DNA from: Macrolepiota albuminosa
Taxonomy: Eukaryota; Basidiomycota; Agaricomycetes; Agaricales; Agaricaceae
NCBI GenBank assembly: GCA_027475525.1
Contig: JAMWFC010000082.1
Location: 248,001-312,000 of the forward strand
DNA: 64,000 nucleotides
Direction: 5' to 3'
The notes below the pieces were generated by a model that searched no databases, was not told the origin of the DNA, and saw nothing but the letters and a program-made list of their open reading frames with translations. A program made the position numbers and the translations under genes. The stretch's first letter is position 1. The number at the start of each line of letters is the position of its first letter. Below, piece by piece: positions 46,701-57,180 of this stretch.

Positions 46701-48038
46701 CTCCCCCGTACGCGTACCATTGTTACGTGGGTCTTGGACCAGGCCCATGCCCTGGTGGGGCACTTTGGTGCCACCCGGACGTTGGGCTACATCCGGAGAT
46801 GGTACTGGTGGCCACGTATGGCCCAAGAAGTGACTAAGTTTTGCGCGTCATGCACAGCGTGTCAGAGGGCAAAGTTGCCCCCTGGATCCCCTCCCGGGAA
46901 GCTACACCAGCTACCCGTGCCGGTGAAACCCTGGGACTCAATTGGAATGGACTTCGTAGGTCCCTTTCCCGAGTCCAGAGGGTTCAATTACCTCTGGGTA
47001 GTCATATGCCGCATGACGAGCATGGTGCACCTCATACCGGTGCGAACTACACTGACGGCTAAGGAGCTGTTGTGGATCTACCTGAGGGAGATCGTTAGGC
47101 TGCATGGGCTGCCTAGCACCATTGTGAGCGATTGTGACTCAAAGTTCACGTCTCAATGGTGGAGAGAACTCCACAAACTGCTAGGAGCGCGACTCCTCAT
47201 GTCAACGTCCTTCCATCCTCAGACGGATGGGCAGACAGAGCGGGCTAACCGCAGTATAGGTCAGATTTTGAGGGCAGTTGTTCGCCCGGACCAACGGGAC
47301 TGGGTGGACTGGTGTCCACTCACTGAGTTCATGATTAACGCAAGTATCTCGGATACCACAGGGTATGCGCCCTTTGAACTCAACGGAGGGTACTTGCCCT
47401 CCATGCTGCACAAAGTTCGTGCTGACACAGTGGCTCACCGCGGAGTTGTCAAGTTCACCAGGCAGGCCCTGGAGAACATTGCGGCAGCGCATGACGCCAT
47501 CATAGAGGCGCAAGTCTTCCAGGCGAAAAACGCCAATCACCGTAGGCGAGCAGACCTGCCAATAGCTGTAGGAGCGTTGGTATACCTATCAACGCGTAAT
47601 CTGAGGCTCCCAAAGGGACGGGCGAGTAAACTCTGCCCAAAATGGGTAGGCCCATACCGCGTCCTAGACGCAGAGCCAAGTACCTCCAACTACGTGCTGG
47701 AGTTGCCTTTGGCATTACAGGAACGACGCATCATTCCTAAGTTTCATGTGTCGCTGTTGCGACCGTACAGCGCGTCTGACGATGCGCTGTTCCCTAACAG
47801 GGCAACCCCGGGCCCCTATGATTTTGGGGCTCGAGACGATGACAAATGGTTTGTCAAGTGCATAATTGGGCACCGGTGGACTGAGCGTAACACGCTTGAG
47901 TTTGAAGTACGATGGTCCCTGGGGGACACAACATGGGAGCCACACTCCCATTGCTCCAAGTTAGCGGCACTTGACCGTTATTTGGAGTTGAAGGGCGTTA
48001 AGCGCCCACATCAGTTAAGTAAGCGTGCTGGCGCTTAA
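43626..48038 (+). pseudogene. pol: pol of element A: protease, RT, RNase H, integrase, chromodomain
   Basis: One frame, broken only by TGA at 44133-44135 between protease and RT. The protease box is TLWDSGSTTSG (near 43755) with YDMILGTPFMRRNKV. RT: QRLMTSIFQDIIGRFMHV then YLDDIFIYSD (YxDD at 45411-45422). RNase H: LICDVFKTGVGAM, ELETLAILEAL, HIITDHKALEFF. Integrase: zinc finger HALVGHFG...FCASCTACQRAK, catalytic SIGMDFVGPFPES, TIVSDCDSKFTSQWW and FHPQTDGQTERANRS (D, D, E all present). The C-terminal WFVKCIIGHRW ... VRWSLGDTTWEPHSHC is a chromodomain-like module thought to aim integration at heterochromatin. Apart from the stop codon every catalytic residue checked is intact, so this copy is recent. 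Confidence 0.9.
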
Positions 48039-48139
48039 TTGATCAGCAGTGCCAATTGTGGCTTGGCTGAGTTGGTCAGCAGCTGTGGCTGAAACACGTC
48101 TTAAAAGGCGAAATTTCTTTTTCGCTTTTTTCCCCAACC

Positions 48140-51100
48140 ATGGACAGCATGCCCATGGACTTGAGTGACCAGCAGCAGCAGCAGCTACAGCAGCAGCAGT
48201 TTGAGAGTACGCCGTCGGTCTTACCGTTGGCTGAAGGGGGGGGGCAGATGGCTCCCCCGCTGACCCAAAATGCGCCCCAGTGGGGACAATCGCAACCAGC
48301 TGTGGGCTTCCCACAGCAGCAGCAACCACCAGTGGCATGACCCAAAATGCGCCCCAGTGGGGACAATCGCAACCAGCTGTGGGCTTCCCACAGCAGCAGC
48401 AACCACCAGTGGCACGGGCTACCTGCCGCAGCAGCTGGTGATCGTGGCTATCCGCCACTTCAAACCATGCAGGGCAACTTCATGCCCCAGAACGCACCTG
48501 TGGGCGGCTATCAGCCCCAACAACCAGCACCGGGCGCTTATGCGCCACATCACACCGAGGGCCAATTCCAGCAACAGGCCTACGGGGTCAGCCCCAACAA
48601 CCAGCACCGGGCGCTTATGCGCCACATCACACCGAGGGCCAATTCCAGCAACAGGCCTACGGGGGCTAGTCAGCCCCCAAGCAGCATCGGCATGGAGGCA
48701 GCTTGCCCCCGTACCGGCAACAGGGCAACTGGGGACACATCCTTTTCCCCAGTTTACTGCCCCGGCGCACTACCCTGGGATGGGTGGTGTGCCCGTAATG
48801 ATGCCGTACCCCCCGGCTTGGATGGGGGCTTGGGGCGCAATGCCCCAGTACAGCGACTCGCATGAGTCGCAAGCCAAGGGAGGCCGGTCGATTTCTCTGT
48901 CGACCACAGCACCAATTGACAATCTAGAGGGATGCAAAGCATCACTCGTGCAGGCCACCGCGGCCAGTGAGAGTACAGAAACTCTCAATACAGAATGGAG
49001 CATCAGTTCATCGGCTGATGCGCCGACGGAGAGCTTGGCCAAGCTCTCCTTGCTACAGCGGCTGGAAATGCCGCACCAATCCGAGCCCAGCTCGGAAGAA
49101 GAGTCGCGTCCTCGACGCGACAAAGGAAAAGCACGGGCTGTCGAGCCCACTCACAGCCAGGACTTAGTCCTGGCTACCCTTCTCCAACGTCTGGGAGATA
49201 ACGGGTACAATGTACCCGCAGAGTCATCATTCCTCCGCGATGCGGAGGCAGTCGTCCTCATCTGCCGGATGATGGACGACATGGATCATATGCACGCTCA
49301 GTGCAAAACTGATCTCCTTGCCCTTTTGGCCGCTTGTAAGCGGCAGACTACACCCCCGAGTTGGGACACCGACTCCAGCAAAAGGGCGCGTCGGCAAGGA
49401 GTGGAGGACGCGCCCTCCCGCTTGATCAAGTCGAGCGTTGCTGCCCCCGGCTGGGAGGCCGGTTTAGGACAGGACATCCTCCCCTATGAAGATGTTCCTG
49501 CTCCAGCCGCCCCCCAGCTTATCCAGCGCCTCGCCAGCGGCGCGTCTGAGGTATCCTCCCCTATGAAGATGTTCCTGCTCCAGCCGCCCCCCAGCTTATC
49601 CAGCGCCTCGCCAGCGGCGCGTCTGAGGTTGCGTCTTCGCAACCAGTATCGTGGTATCCACCACGTACTCTGGGGAGCAGAGTTCCAGGAGCGTGAGCAC
49701 ACGCCCCACTGAGGCCAAGGCCTCACAACCCCGAAAGGATCGTCAGGGTAAGCAACTGGAAGGGCGCGCCTACGTCAACGTGCACTTCCCCGAGGATGCC
49801 CCGAAAGGGGCCCCAGGGGCGAACATCCCCTTTTTACCCGCTATACTGGTAGAGGGCCTGCCAGCCCGACTCCTGCGGTGTGTGTGGGCAATGGACCCAC
49901 GATCTGAGAAGTCGGAGCCGGAGAGGCTGCCTTCCCCGCCTTCCGACAACGATTGGTATGAGGAGCCTGAAGAGGCTCGTATGGAATCCCCAGTGCCGCA
50001 CGAGATGGCGGCACAACGTATGGCACGCGAACGGCGCAACAGCAATCGACGAGCCAAGATGGAGCGTTGGGCGCAGAACAGCGCCAAACGAGGGGCTGCC
50101 CTCCTTGAGGACGAAACCGGGCGCATCCCTGATGCGCTCGGTGTGGTGATCTACCATGATCACACTATTGAGCGCCAGAACTCATTCTTTGGCGTGGGGT
50201 TGGCTCCCCAATTCTATTGGTCGCCAATGACCAATACCATCTTTGTCGGGCAAGAAGCCCACGCAGCCAGGTCCTTCGAGGACGATAAACAGGGCAACGC
50301 CGCCGCGACGCCCCACAACAGTAAGGTGTACCAAGTTGCACCTCGCGGGTTTCCCCGCAGTCCTCGAGAAGTCCGCAGACTTCACGCACTGGTCAACAAC
50401 CAGTTTACGCCGCTTCGGCAGCGTCAGTTGGGCTACCTCTTGCTCAACGAATTCAAGCGGGTGGCGCTCAACTGCCACCCTACGGCCCGAGACAGAGCTA
50501 TGTCTCATTTACTCGACGAGGTCGAGTATAGGACTATCGCGGTACCCTTCGCGAGTCCAGAGGAGCGGGAGAACGTCCCACGAATGATTGTGCCGTCACA
50601 GCTCTATCGCCGCAAAGAGGGAGGGAAAATTGCCTTCGTCGGCCTTACCCCCCCTGATCCAAAGCAACCATTTGCTTTGGACTACCTGGGCTCATACGCC
50701 CTCCTCTATGGATGCCCTGGAACGTCCAACGTGTGGACCGGTCTGGCCATGGACCGAGCCATGCGCATTCATTGGCGCAGCCTCTTTGGATTTGTGCTTG
50801 TACGCGCCCTCAGCGCCAGCTGCCCCTCCAAGGCCACGGTACACAAGTACCTGGCCTACGTCTTTGCCAGGCCAGGCCTCTACAAAGAGGCCGTGGCTGA
50901 GTACAAGGCAGCCACAGAGCAAGCCTTTGAGCCTCTCCACGCCAACGACCCTACCTTCGAGGTTCGGGCTGTGGACATCCCGGAAGCGTCAGCTTCCGTA
51001 TTCACCACTTCGGACGCGTTACACGTCCTTCTTCACAATCAAATTCCGGTCAGCTGGGCTGACCACGCGTACACTTATGGGGTCACCTACTTGGCCCATC

Positions 51101-51686
51101 TATTCTTCAGCGACAGCCGGCTCTACAACGAGGCGGCTGCTATCGACAACAAGAGGCTACAACGCCTCGACCACTATGGTACACCCCAGTCCATCCCTCA
51201 GTGGGATGGGTGGCGCGAGGCCACCATTGGCGATCGCCAATGCCTGATGCTCCAGGTACACCCCAGTCCATCCCTCAGTGGGATGGGTGGCGCGAGGCCA
51301 CCATTGGCGATCGCCAATGCCTGATGCTCCAGCAGCAGGACAGTTGTCGTGCATACGACGACGCGCTCGCCAAGGGGATGTACCTCTCCATCGGGCAAGA
51401 CATTCATGCCCGCAAAATCTGGACGCGCCAGTACCCGTCTGACACCGGGGATCTGCCTGATCCCCAACCACCTGTCCCGGGGTCGACCATTGACCCCAAT
51501 CTCACACTGTCCCCCCTCCGGGACTATGACGATTCCCTGCCAGTAGCAGGGCCTTCGGGTACTTCCTACGCGCCCGCACCCGAGGATGAACTCCTCGACT
51601 ACGACATGGACGACGCGACTGCCGATCCATTCCGGGAGCCTGGGGACTCTCCCATTGCCCCCGTCCCTGACTTACCGACGGCATGA
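48140..51686 (+). CDS. ORF3 of element A: sense-strand third ORF between pol and 3' LTR, function unknown
   Basis: Starts at ATG 48140 (MDSMPMDLSDQQQQQLQQQQ) and ends at TGA 51686, about 1,100 codons after discounting four 77-bp duplications. Regions in order: Gln-rich N-terminus; Pro/Gln/Gly-rich stretch (GNFMPQNAPVGGYQPQQPAP); an aromatic patch (MMPYPPAWMGAWGAMPQY); a Ser/Glu-rich segment (ESLAKLSLLQRLEMP); DLVLATLLQRLGDNGYNVP; a large globular domain at about 49740-51250 (DALGVVIYHDHTIERQNSFF, PQFYWSPMTNTIFVGQEAHA, RQLGYLLLNEFKRVALNCHP, PPDPKQPFALDYLGSYALLY, SWADHAYTYGVTYLAHLFFS); and an acidic tail (LLDYDMDDATADPF). No signal peptide or membrane segment, so it is not a classical envelope. 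Same-order relatives exist in C and D. Frames near 48430 and 49650 still do not join after removing duplications, so an intron, a frameshift or further assembly error remains. Confidence 0.7.
48261..48414. repeat. Exact 77-bp tandem duplication (locus 6 of 11), in ORF3
   Basis: 48261-48337 repeated at 48338-48414 (TGACCCAAAATGCGCCCCAG ...). Element C has no duplication at the matching place. Confidence 0.92.
48511..48664. repeat. Exact 77-bp tandem duplication (locus 7 of 11), in ORF3
   Basis: 48511-48587 repeated at 48588-48664 (TCAGCCCCAACAACCAGCAC ...). Confidence 0.92.
49476..49629. repeat. Exact 77-bp tandem duplication (locus 8 of 11), in ORF3
   Basis: 49476-49552 repeated at 49553-49629 (ATCCTCCCCTATGAAGATGT ...). 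The matching ORF3 stretch of element C (QLIQHLISGASEV) occurs once. Confidence 0.92.
51178..51331. repeat. Exact 77-bp tandem duplication (locus 9 of 11), in ORF3
   Basis: 51178-51254 repeated at 51255-51331 (GGTACACCCCAGTCCATCCC ...). Collapsing it puts the 49651-51324 frame in register with the 51201-51686 frame, giving ATIGDRQCLMLQQQDSCRAY as in element C (ATIRDQQHLLLQQQSNH). Confidence 0.95.
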
Positions 51687-51731
51687 CCGTCGTATTATCT
51701 CAAGACCGTAGCTCAGTCTGATTGGGGGGTG

Positions 51732-51967
51732 TGTAGCGTAGTCCGCTATGTGGCGTTGGCCACATAGCTTTACTTACCTTACAGTAGATACTATTATATT
51801 ATATTTATTATAATATAATATTAATTTACATTATTATATAAATTAGTTTACCAGCTGCTTACAAAGCAGCTTATTTTTGTGTTGATACTACATAGTCAAT
51901 AGACCGGACTGGTCTGATTCTGTGCAGTGTGAACCTAAGCTCTCACAATCTCTGTAACTTCATTACA
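51732..51967 (+). repeat. 3' LTR of element A
   Basis: 236 bp, TGTAGCGTAGTCCGCT ... CTGTAACTTCATTACA. It differs from the 5' LTR by scattered substitutions and small compensating indels (for example GTGTATACTACATTGCC versus GTGTTGATACTACATAGTC), so the insertion is not brand new. Confidence 0.9.
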
Positions 51968-53560
51968 ACATCACCACGACCAAGCAACTTAGTTGACAAC
52001 AGGCCCAATGGTCCAAAATCCTCTCGGAGTACGACTTCATGATCCAGTACCGCCTGGGATAACTTGGGGCCAAACCCAATGCCCTTACCTGGTGCCCGGA
52101 CATCTACCCCAAAAAGTCCTTTGAGGAGACCCCCGCAACCCCCCCAATGGAACCGACTGGGACCCTGCCTTTTTTTTGTCCCCTGACAAAAAGCTCCTCC
52201 TCCGGGACAGCCACATGTATGTTCCGGATCACGCCCAACTTTGCTATGACGTTCTCCGCCAACACCACAACCACAAGCTCCGGGGACACCCTGGAATCCA
52301 TAAGACCCTCCAGCTTATCTCCCGGACTTACTTTTGGCCAGGGTTGAAGAAGGATGTGACCCGCTTTATTTGATCATGCGAACTCTGCCTCTGGGCCAAG
52401 ATCCCCCAACACTGACCCTATGGACTCCTGAAACTACTGCCGGTCAGATGATGCCCCTGGTCCTCCATATCCCTGGATCACATCGTTGAACTCCCAGAAT
52501 CTAAAGGGTTTGATGCCATTCTTGTTGTTGTGTGTAGGCTGACCAGACAGGGCATCTTTCTACCCTGCCATACTACAGACACTGCCCTGGACTTTGCCTG
52601 GCTATTCCTCAAGCACGTCTTTGCCAAGCATGGACTCCCAGACGACATCATCTCCGACCATGGCCCGCTCTTTGTGTCCAAGTTCTGGACCTCCCTGTGT
52701 AAGGCCCTTGAAGTGAAGACTAACCTCTCTACCGCCTACCACCCCGAAACCGATGGACAGACCAAGAGGGTCAACTAGTCCCTTGAGCAATATTTTTAGC
52801 TGTACATCAACTACTTGCAGGACAACTGGTGTGCCGAGCTTCCCCTGGCTGAGTTCACCTACAACAACACACTGCACTCCACCACCGGGGTATCACCCTT
52901 CTTCGCCAACAAGGGATACCACCCCCAACTGACCCTCTCACTCTGGGACATCCCATTGCACACCGCCCATGAGGTCGCCCAGGATCTTCAGTCCCTTAAC
53001 GAGTTCCTTCAGGAAGAGATTGACACTGCAAACCAAGCCTATGCAAAACACGCTGACCGGAAACAGGAGGACACCCTGACTGAACTCCCAGGACAAAGGT
53101 ATGGTTAGACTGATGCCACCTCTGCACCTGCTGGCCCTCCCCAAAACTCAATCACAAGCGCCTCAGCCCATTCAAGATTTTGAAGAAAGTCTCATCTCAT
53201 GCCTATAAAATCGAGCTCCCTCCGAGACTTAAAGGCCTGCACCCGGTATTCCATGTCTGCCTCCCGGAATGACACCCCCCAGACCCCTTCTCCAAACAAT
53301 GCCCTGAGCCCCCTCCCCCAGTCAAGATTGAGGACGAGTACCACTATGAGGTTGAAGACATCCTTGACTCCTGGAACCTTTGTGGACAACCCCACTTCCT
53401 TATATAGTGGAAGGAATACGGCCTGGAGAACAACACTTGGGAACCATGCTGAAACCTCGAAGGTGCCCTCAACAAACTCCGGGACTTCCAGCAATGGCAT
53501 CTGGGAAGCGACCTTCCCAGGCATGGGACTTACAGAAGGCAGTAGTAGGTGTAACCCCCG
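51968..53560 (+). pseudogene. RNase H end, integrase and chromodomain of element B
   Basis: Resumes at the end of RNase H (QAQWSKILSEYDFMIQYRLG, KPNALTWCPDIYPK). Integrase: HHNHKLRGHPGIHKTLQLIS then SCELC (zinc finger), ISLDHIVELPESKGFDAILV, DDIISDHGPLFVSKFW and YHPETDGQTKRVN (first two catalytic Asp kept, Glu replaced by Lys in the TER position). Then FTYNNTLHSTTGVSPFFANK and, near 53340-53500, chromodomain sequence YEVEDILDSWNLCGQPHFLI and WKEYGLENNTWEP. Several stops. The integrase in working relatives inserts the cDNA. Confidence 0.85.
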
Positions 53561-53849
53561 CCTCTGGGCTTAAGAGGGATTCAACTCTCATGTATATTTT
53601 CTGTTCCCCCTTTATATTTCACACTTTCTAGTACTTTTCCATAGTAGTGCCCTGGGGTCTGGGCAAGGTGCTCTTTCCAGCTTTTCCGCCATATTACTTA
53701 CACTACCCCTTAACTCCGGGAGACCAAGTATACACGTTTTGTATATAAGTACACTATCCTACAGTTACAGGTACCACAAAAAAAACAAAAGAGAAGAAAA
53801 AGAGAATGACAAGAAGACAACGAGGACCCCTAACGCTGGGGCCCCAAAC
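53561..53849. other. Non-coding 3' part of element B
   Basis: AT-richer sequence with an A-rich tract near 53780. No frame supported. Confidence 0.5.
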
Positions 53850-56402
53850 CGAAACCATCCTCACCATCCCCTCCCCTCAGCCAACCCTGGAAATCCTCCC
53901 CCACCCTCTCCGGACTGTGCTCCTGCCACACCTCCTCGGCCAACTGGTCCCAAGATGGGAGCTGTTTGCCCTCGTCCAGGACCTGCTCGAACCATGACCC
54001 CGGGGCTGGGATATTCCTCTGGCAGTGTGCAGTTACTAACCTTCCCAACAAGTCCAGGCTCTGCTCCACCCTGGGGTTCCCTGCCTCCAACTGTAACCCC
54101 TCTTGCAAGGACGTGAATGCTGCAGCGATGCTCCTGAGCCCAGCCTGGGAACATTAGTACTGACCCGACCACAAAGAAGGGAATACTCACTTAAGGAGGC
54201 CATGTGCCTAATCACCACATCCTGGCACAAGACCTTGACCAACCCCAAGCTCGAGGGACCTTGCCCCAGGAGCCCCACCCCCTGCTCCAGCCTGGCCCTC
54301 AGCTTCCCCCCGGGCTACCCTCGTCTCCTCTAGCTCCCAGAGGGCTGTCTTGCGATCCTCCTCCAGCCCCCTCCAGAGTGCCGCCTTCTCCCTTGCCCCC
54401 TCTTCTTGCTCCTCCCTCTCTCGGTCGGCCTGCTCCAAACACTCCTGTAAAGCCCTCACCTTGACATCTAACGGTCGCCCAGATAAGGGGGAGAAGGTCA
54501 CTAGAGAGAGGCGCACTGGGAAGGCCGGGGACAGGGTCTCCACAGGCAGATGCACCCTCTTAGAGGGCCCCAGGGAGGGACTGGGCGATGCCCGCCGCTT
54601 CCCCTTGTCTAGGCACCCCCCATGACTCCCCTGACCCTGGGTGCTGGACCAAGTGACCCAGCACGTGATCAATACCATGGGCCGGCCCCGGCCACCTACC
54701 CGGACAACCCCCACCTCCCCTGCCCCACCCCCTGAACCTCCCACAGGCACCCCCTCTGGACCCCCAGCAGGCACCTCCTCCAGAACCCCTTCTGGCTCCA
54801 CCACCCAAGTCCTCTCCTCTACCCCCATCCTCTGGGTTACCCCTTCCAGCAGCCACCCCTGCTCCCGCAAAACACCGTACACCCTTCATAGCGCTGAGAT
54901 GGAACACCGCTCATGATTGAGGCAACACACCTTGCACACTGACGTGTCCCGTCGAGATGAGGGGGCCGGGGCCTCAAACAAGCAAGGGACTTGCTGATGG
55001 GCACTGGAGGCACTAGACACTCAAATCAGCTGCGAAATCAGGAACGTGAGACCACTTACTGGCCCATTGCTAACACACCAGGCATGGGAGGGCAAACCCC
55101 GGCCCTCTCCAGGGCATGCTCAAACTGATCTTGAGACACGCTGGTCCTCCAGGACTATGGAAATGGTCCCCGTGGCCATCCTGGACCGCTGGATGGGGAG
55201 TGGCAAGACAAGGCTGCACAGTGTCACAACCCCTCCCCTCCGGATCCACCCCAGGACACCCCTGGAACACCATCCAGGACCCTCCCTCCGACTCCACAGG
55301 ACACACCCTGCCATCATGACTACCGACACTGCCATCACGTGCATCAAGAGCCGCTATCAGCCGCCACCAGCCCCGATCAATGATTGGATCATGTGACTCG
55401 CTTCTGGCCATCACGCATCACGCATCACAGCTCCCTCCGCACCAATTGATCACGTGCCCCACACGTGTGATCCAAGTATACAGTCCCTGCCCGCTACTCA
55501 ATGACTCCCGGAACCCATCCCAGACACCCCAGAACCCCAAGACCCAGTCTCGTAGTACTTATAGCATAGTTTCCCGTTGTATTCGCTAGTCTTGATATTA
55601 ACTTGAATTGTTGCGTGCCCTCTGCTTGACTGATACGCACTGACTGGCATGCTTTGACTGGCATGCTTGAATAATCGCGTGCTCTAAGCTTGGTACGCAC
55701 TTCACGACTTATAATTTGTTAACCTGGTCTTGTCTTAGAACCCCCAGTTCACGACTCAACCCCCACCCAACCCTCAGCTACCCGAAACCCAAAACCCCCG
55801 GATCAAGTCCCCTCTCCTGGGATCACCCCTGTCCACATCTTGAACCCCAGAGTTCTAGCCCCAGAGTTCCAGACACCTGAGTATCTGTAGATCAAGTCCA
55901 CCTCATAAGGGCGTTGCTTTCCCGGAAAGCCCCTGACTCAGCAGAACCTGACACAGAGAAGGGTGACAGCAGGGGGGGCAGACAGTCATCCACACAAAGA
56001 AAGGCGTGGGACGGCTGGGGCCTGCCTCAAAAGCAGGTTCCGGAAGGTGGCTGAGACCTGTCTCTGGGGCAGGAATGCTGCATTGTTCTGGAAAAGGAAG
56101 GTCAGTTGCAGTAAGCAGACGATGTGGGAAGCACTCATGTTGTTGGATGAGCACCGCCATGTGCTCCCAGTTGAGGCGAGCTTGGTACCACGTGTCCTGG
56201 GCTTCCCATGCCATGAGGGGCACAACTTTGGTAGTATTGGGGGGCATTGGGGAATGCGTCAGCATACGTGACATGGTTGGGTTTGATGGTAAATTTTTTT
56301 TTTGATACGTGTCAGAGCATGTGCTGGATTCCATGCTTGGGCCCTGGTCTGGACCACTGGCTATGTGTGCCTCAGAGGGTCTCAGCACTGAGGGGGGGGT
56401 GA
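53850..56402 (-). pseudogene. Antisense ORF of element B, split by a solo LTR
   Basis: On the minus strand, 56402-55954 codes an N-terminal stretch (TKVVPLMAWEAQDTWYQARL, EHMAVLIQQHECFPH). After the solo LTR (55953-55222) coding continues: a Cys cluster near 54960-54905 (VCKVCCLNHERC), then 54882-54208 with Gly/Pro-rich sequence, a basic KGKRRASPSPSLGPSKR patch and a long charged helix (QECLEQADREREEQEEGARE, KAALWRGLEEDRKTALWELE) typical of a coiled coil. It is encoded opposite to gag-pol, between chromodomain and 3' LTR. The Cys cluster could bind zinc. Function unknown. Confidence 0.55.
55222..55953 (+). mobile_element. Solo LTR of the element B family inside its antisense ORF
   Basis: 732 bp, TGTCACAACCCCTCCCCTCC ... 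CAGAACCTGACA. Left flank CACAG; right flank CAGAG after the CA end. If one CA dinucleotide was lost, the target duplication would be CACAG. No internal sequence is attached on either side apart from element B's own. Confidence 0.7.
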
Positions 56403-57175
56403 TGTCATGACCCCTCCCCTCCAAAACCTCCCCGGCACATTCCCAGAGCCCCATCCAGGAGCCTCTCTCGTCAACCTCACAACGTGCCCTGCCCCCACAA
56501 CTGCTGATGCTGCCATCACATGCATCAAAGACCACCATCAACCAGCACCCCCAGCAACCCGGCAACCCTGCATCACGGACCCCAGGATCAACCGCCATCA
56601 ACAATCGGATTGTGCTGCTTGCTTCCGGCCATCACACATCATGCATCACAACTCCCTCCACGCCAATTGATCATGTGCCCCACACACACGATCCAGGTAT
56701 ACAGTCCCTGTCTGCTACTCAATGTCTCTCAGAACTTATCCCAGACATCCCAGAACCCTGAGACCTGGTCCCGTAGTACTTATAGCATAGTTCCCTGTTG
56801 TACTCGCTAGTCTTGATATTAACTTGAATTGTTGCGTGCCCTCTGCTTGATTGGTATGCACTGACTGGCATGCTTTGACTGGCACGCTTGAACAACTGCG
56901 TGCTCTAAGTTTGGTATGCACTTTGCAACTTGCAATTTGTTAACCCGGTCTCGTCCTAGAACCCCCGGTTTCTGACTCGACCACCTCTCAACCCTCAGCC
57001 TCTAAAACCCAGAACCCCTGGACTAAGTTCCCTTCCCCAGGACCACCTTTTGTCTACGTCTTGAACTCTGGAGTCCTAGCCCCAGAGTTCCAGACACCCA
57101 AGTATCCATAGATCAAGTCTGCCTCGTAAGGGTGTTGCTTTCCTGAAAAAGCCCCTGACTCAGCGGAACCTGACA
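56403..57175 (+). repeat. 3' LTR of element B
   Basis: 773 bp, TGTCATGACCCCTCCCC ... GCGGAACCTGACA, preceded by the purine tract ACTGAGGGGGGGGTGA and followed by GCTAG. Confidence 0.9.
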
Positions 57176-57180
57176 GCTAG

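Larger units (their letters stand above)
40381..51967 (+). mobile_element. Gypsy element A: chromovirus with a third ORF, nearly complete
   Basis: 236-bp LTRs at both ends (40381-40616, 51732-51967), similar but not identical. Internal order: gag (40724-43730), protease-RT-RNase H-integrase-chromodomain (43626-48038), ORF3 (48140-51686), polypurine tract ATTGGGGGGTG and 3' LTR. Five 77-bp duplications interrupt it and are probably assembly artefacts. Genuine lesions are three in-frame TGA codons. The flanks (GGAAG left, ACATC right) show no target duplication, and part of element B is missing around it. It is CpG-rich compared with C and D, hence likely the youngest copy. Confidence 0.9.
35433..57175 (+). 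mobile_element. Gypsy element B with nested element A and a solo LTR
   Basis: Begins TGTCACAACCCCTCCCC and ends GCGGAACCTGACA, flanked by perfect GCTAG target duplications. Internal order: 5' LTR, gag with CCHC knuckle, two retropepsin-like domains, start of RT, [element A], end of RNase H, integrase, chromodomain, antisense ORF split by a solo LTR, polypurine tract (GAGGGGGGGGTGA) and 3' LTR. Stops are frequent, so B is dead. After the 5' LTR the primer-binding site reads TAATATCAAGAC, which looks like a decayed TGGTATCAGAGC (initiator-Met tRNA). Confidence 0.9.

Noticed and set aside
48140..51686. ORF3 as a retroviral-type envelope gene
   Set aside because: Right position but no signal peptide, membrane segment or furin-like site is visible.
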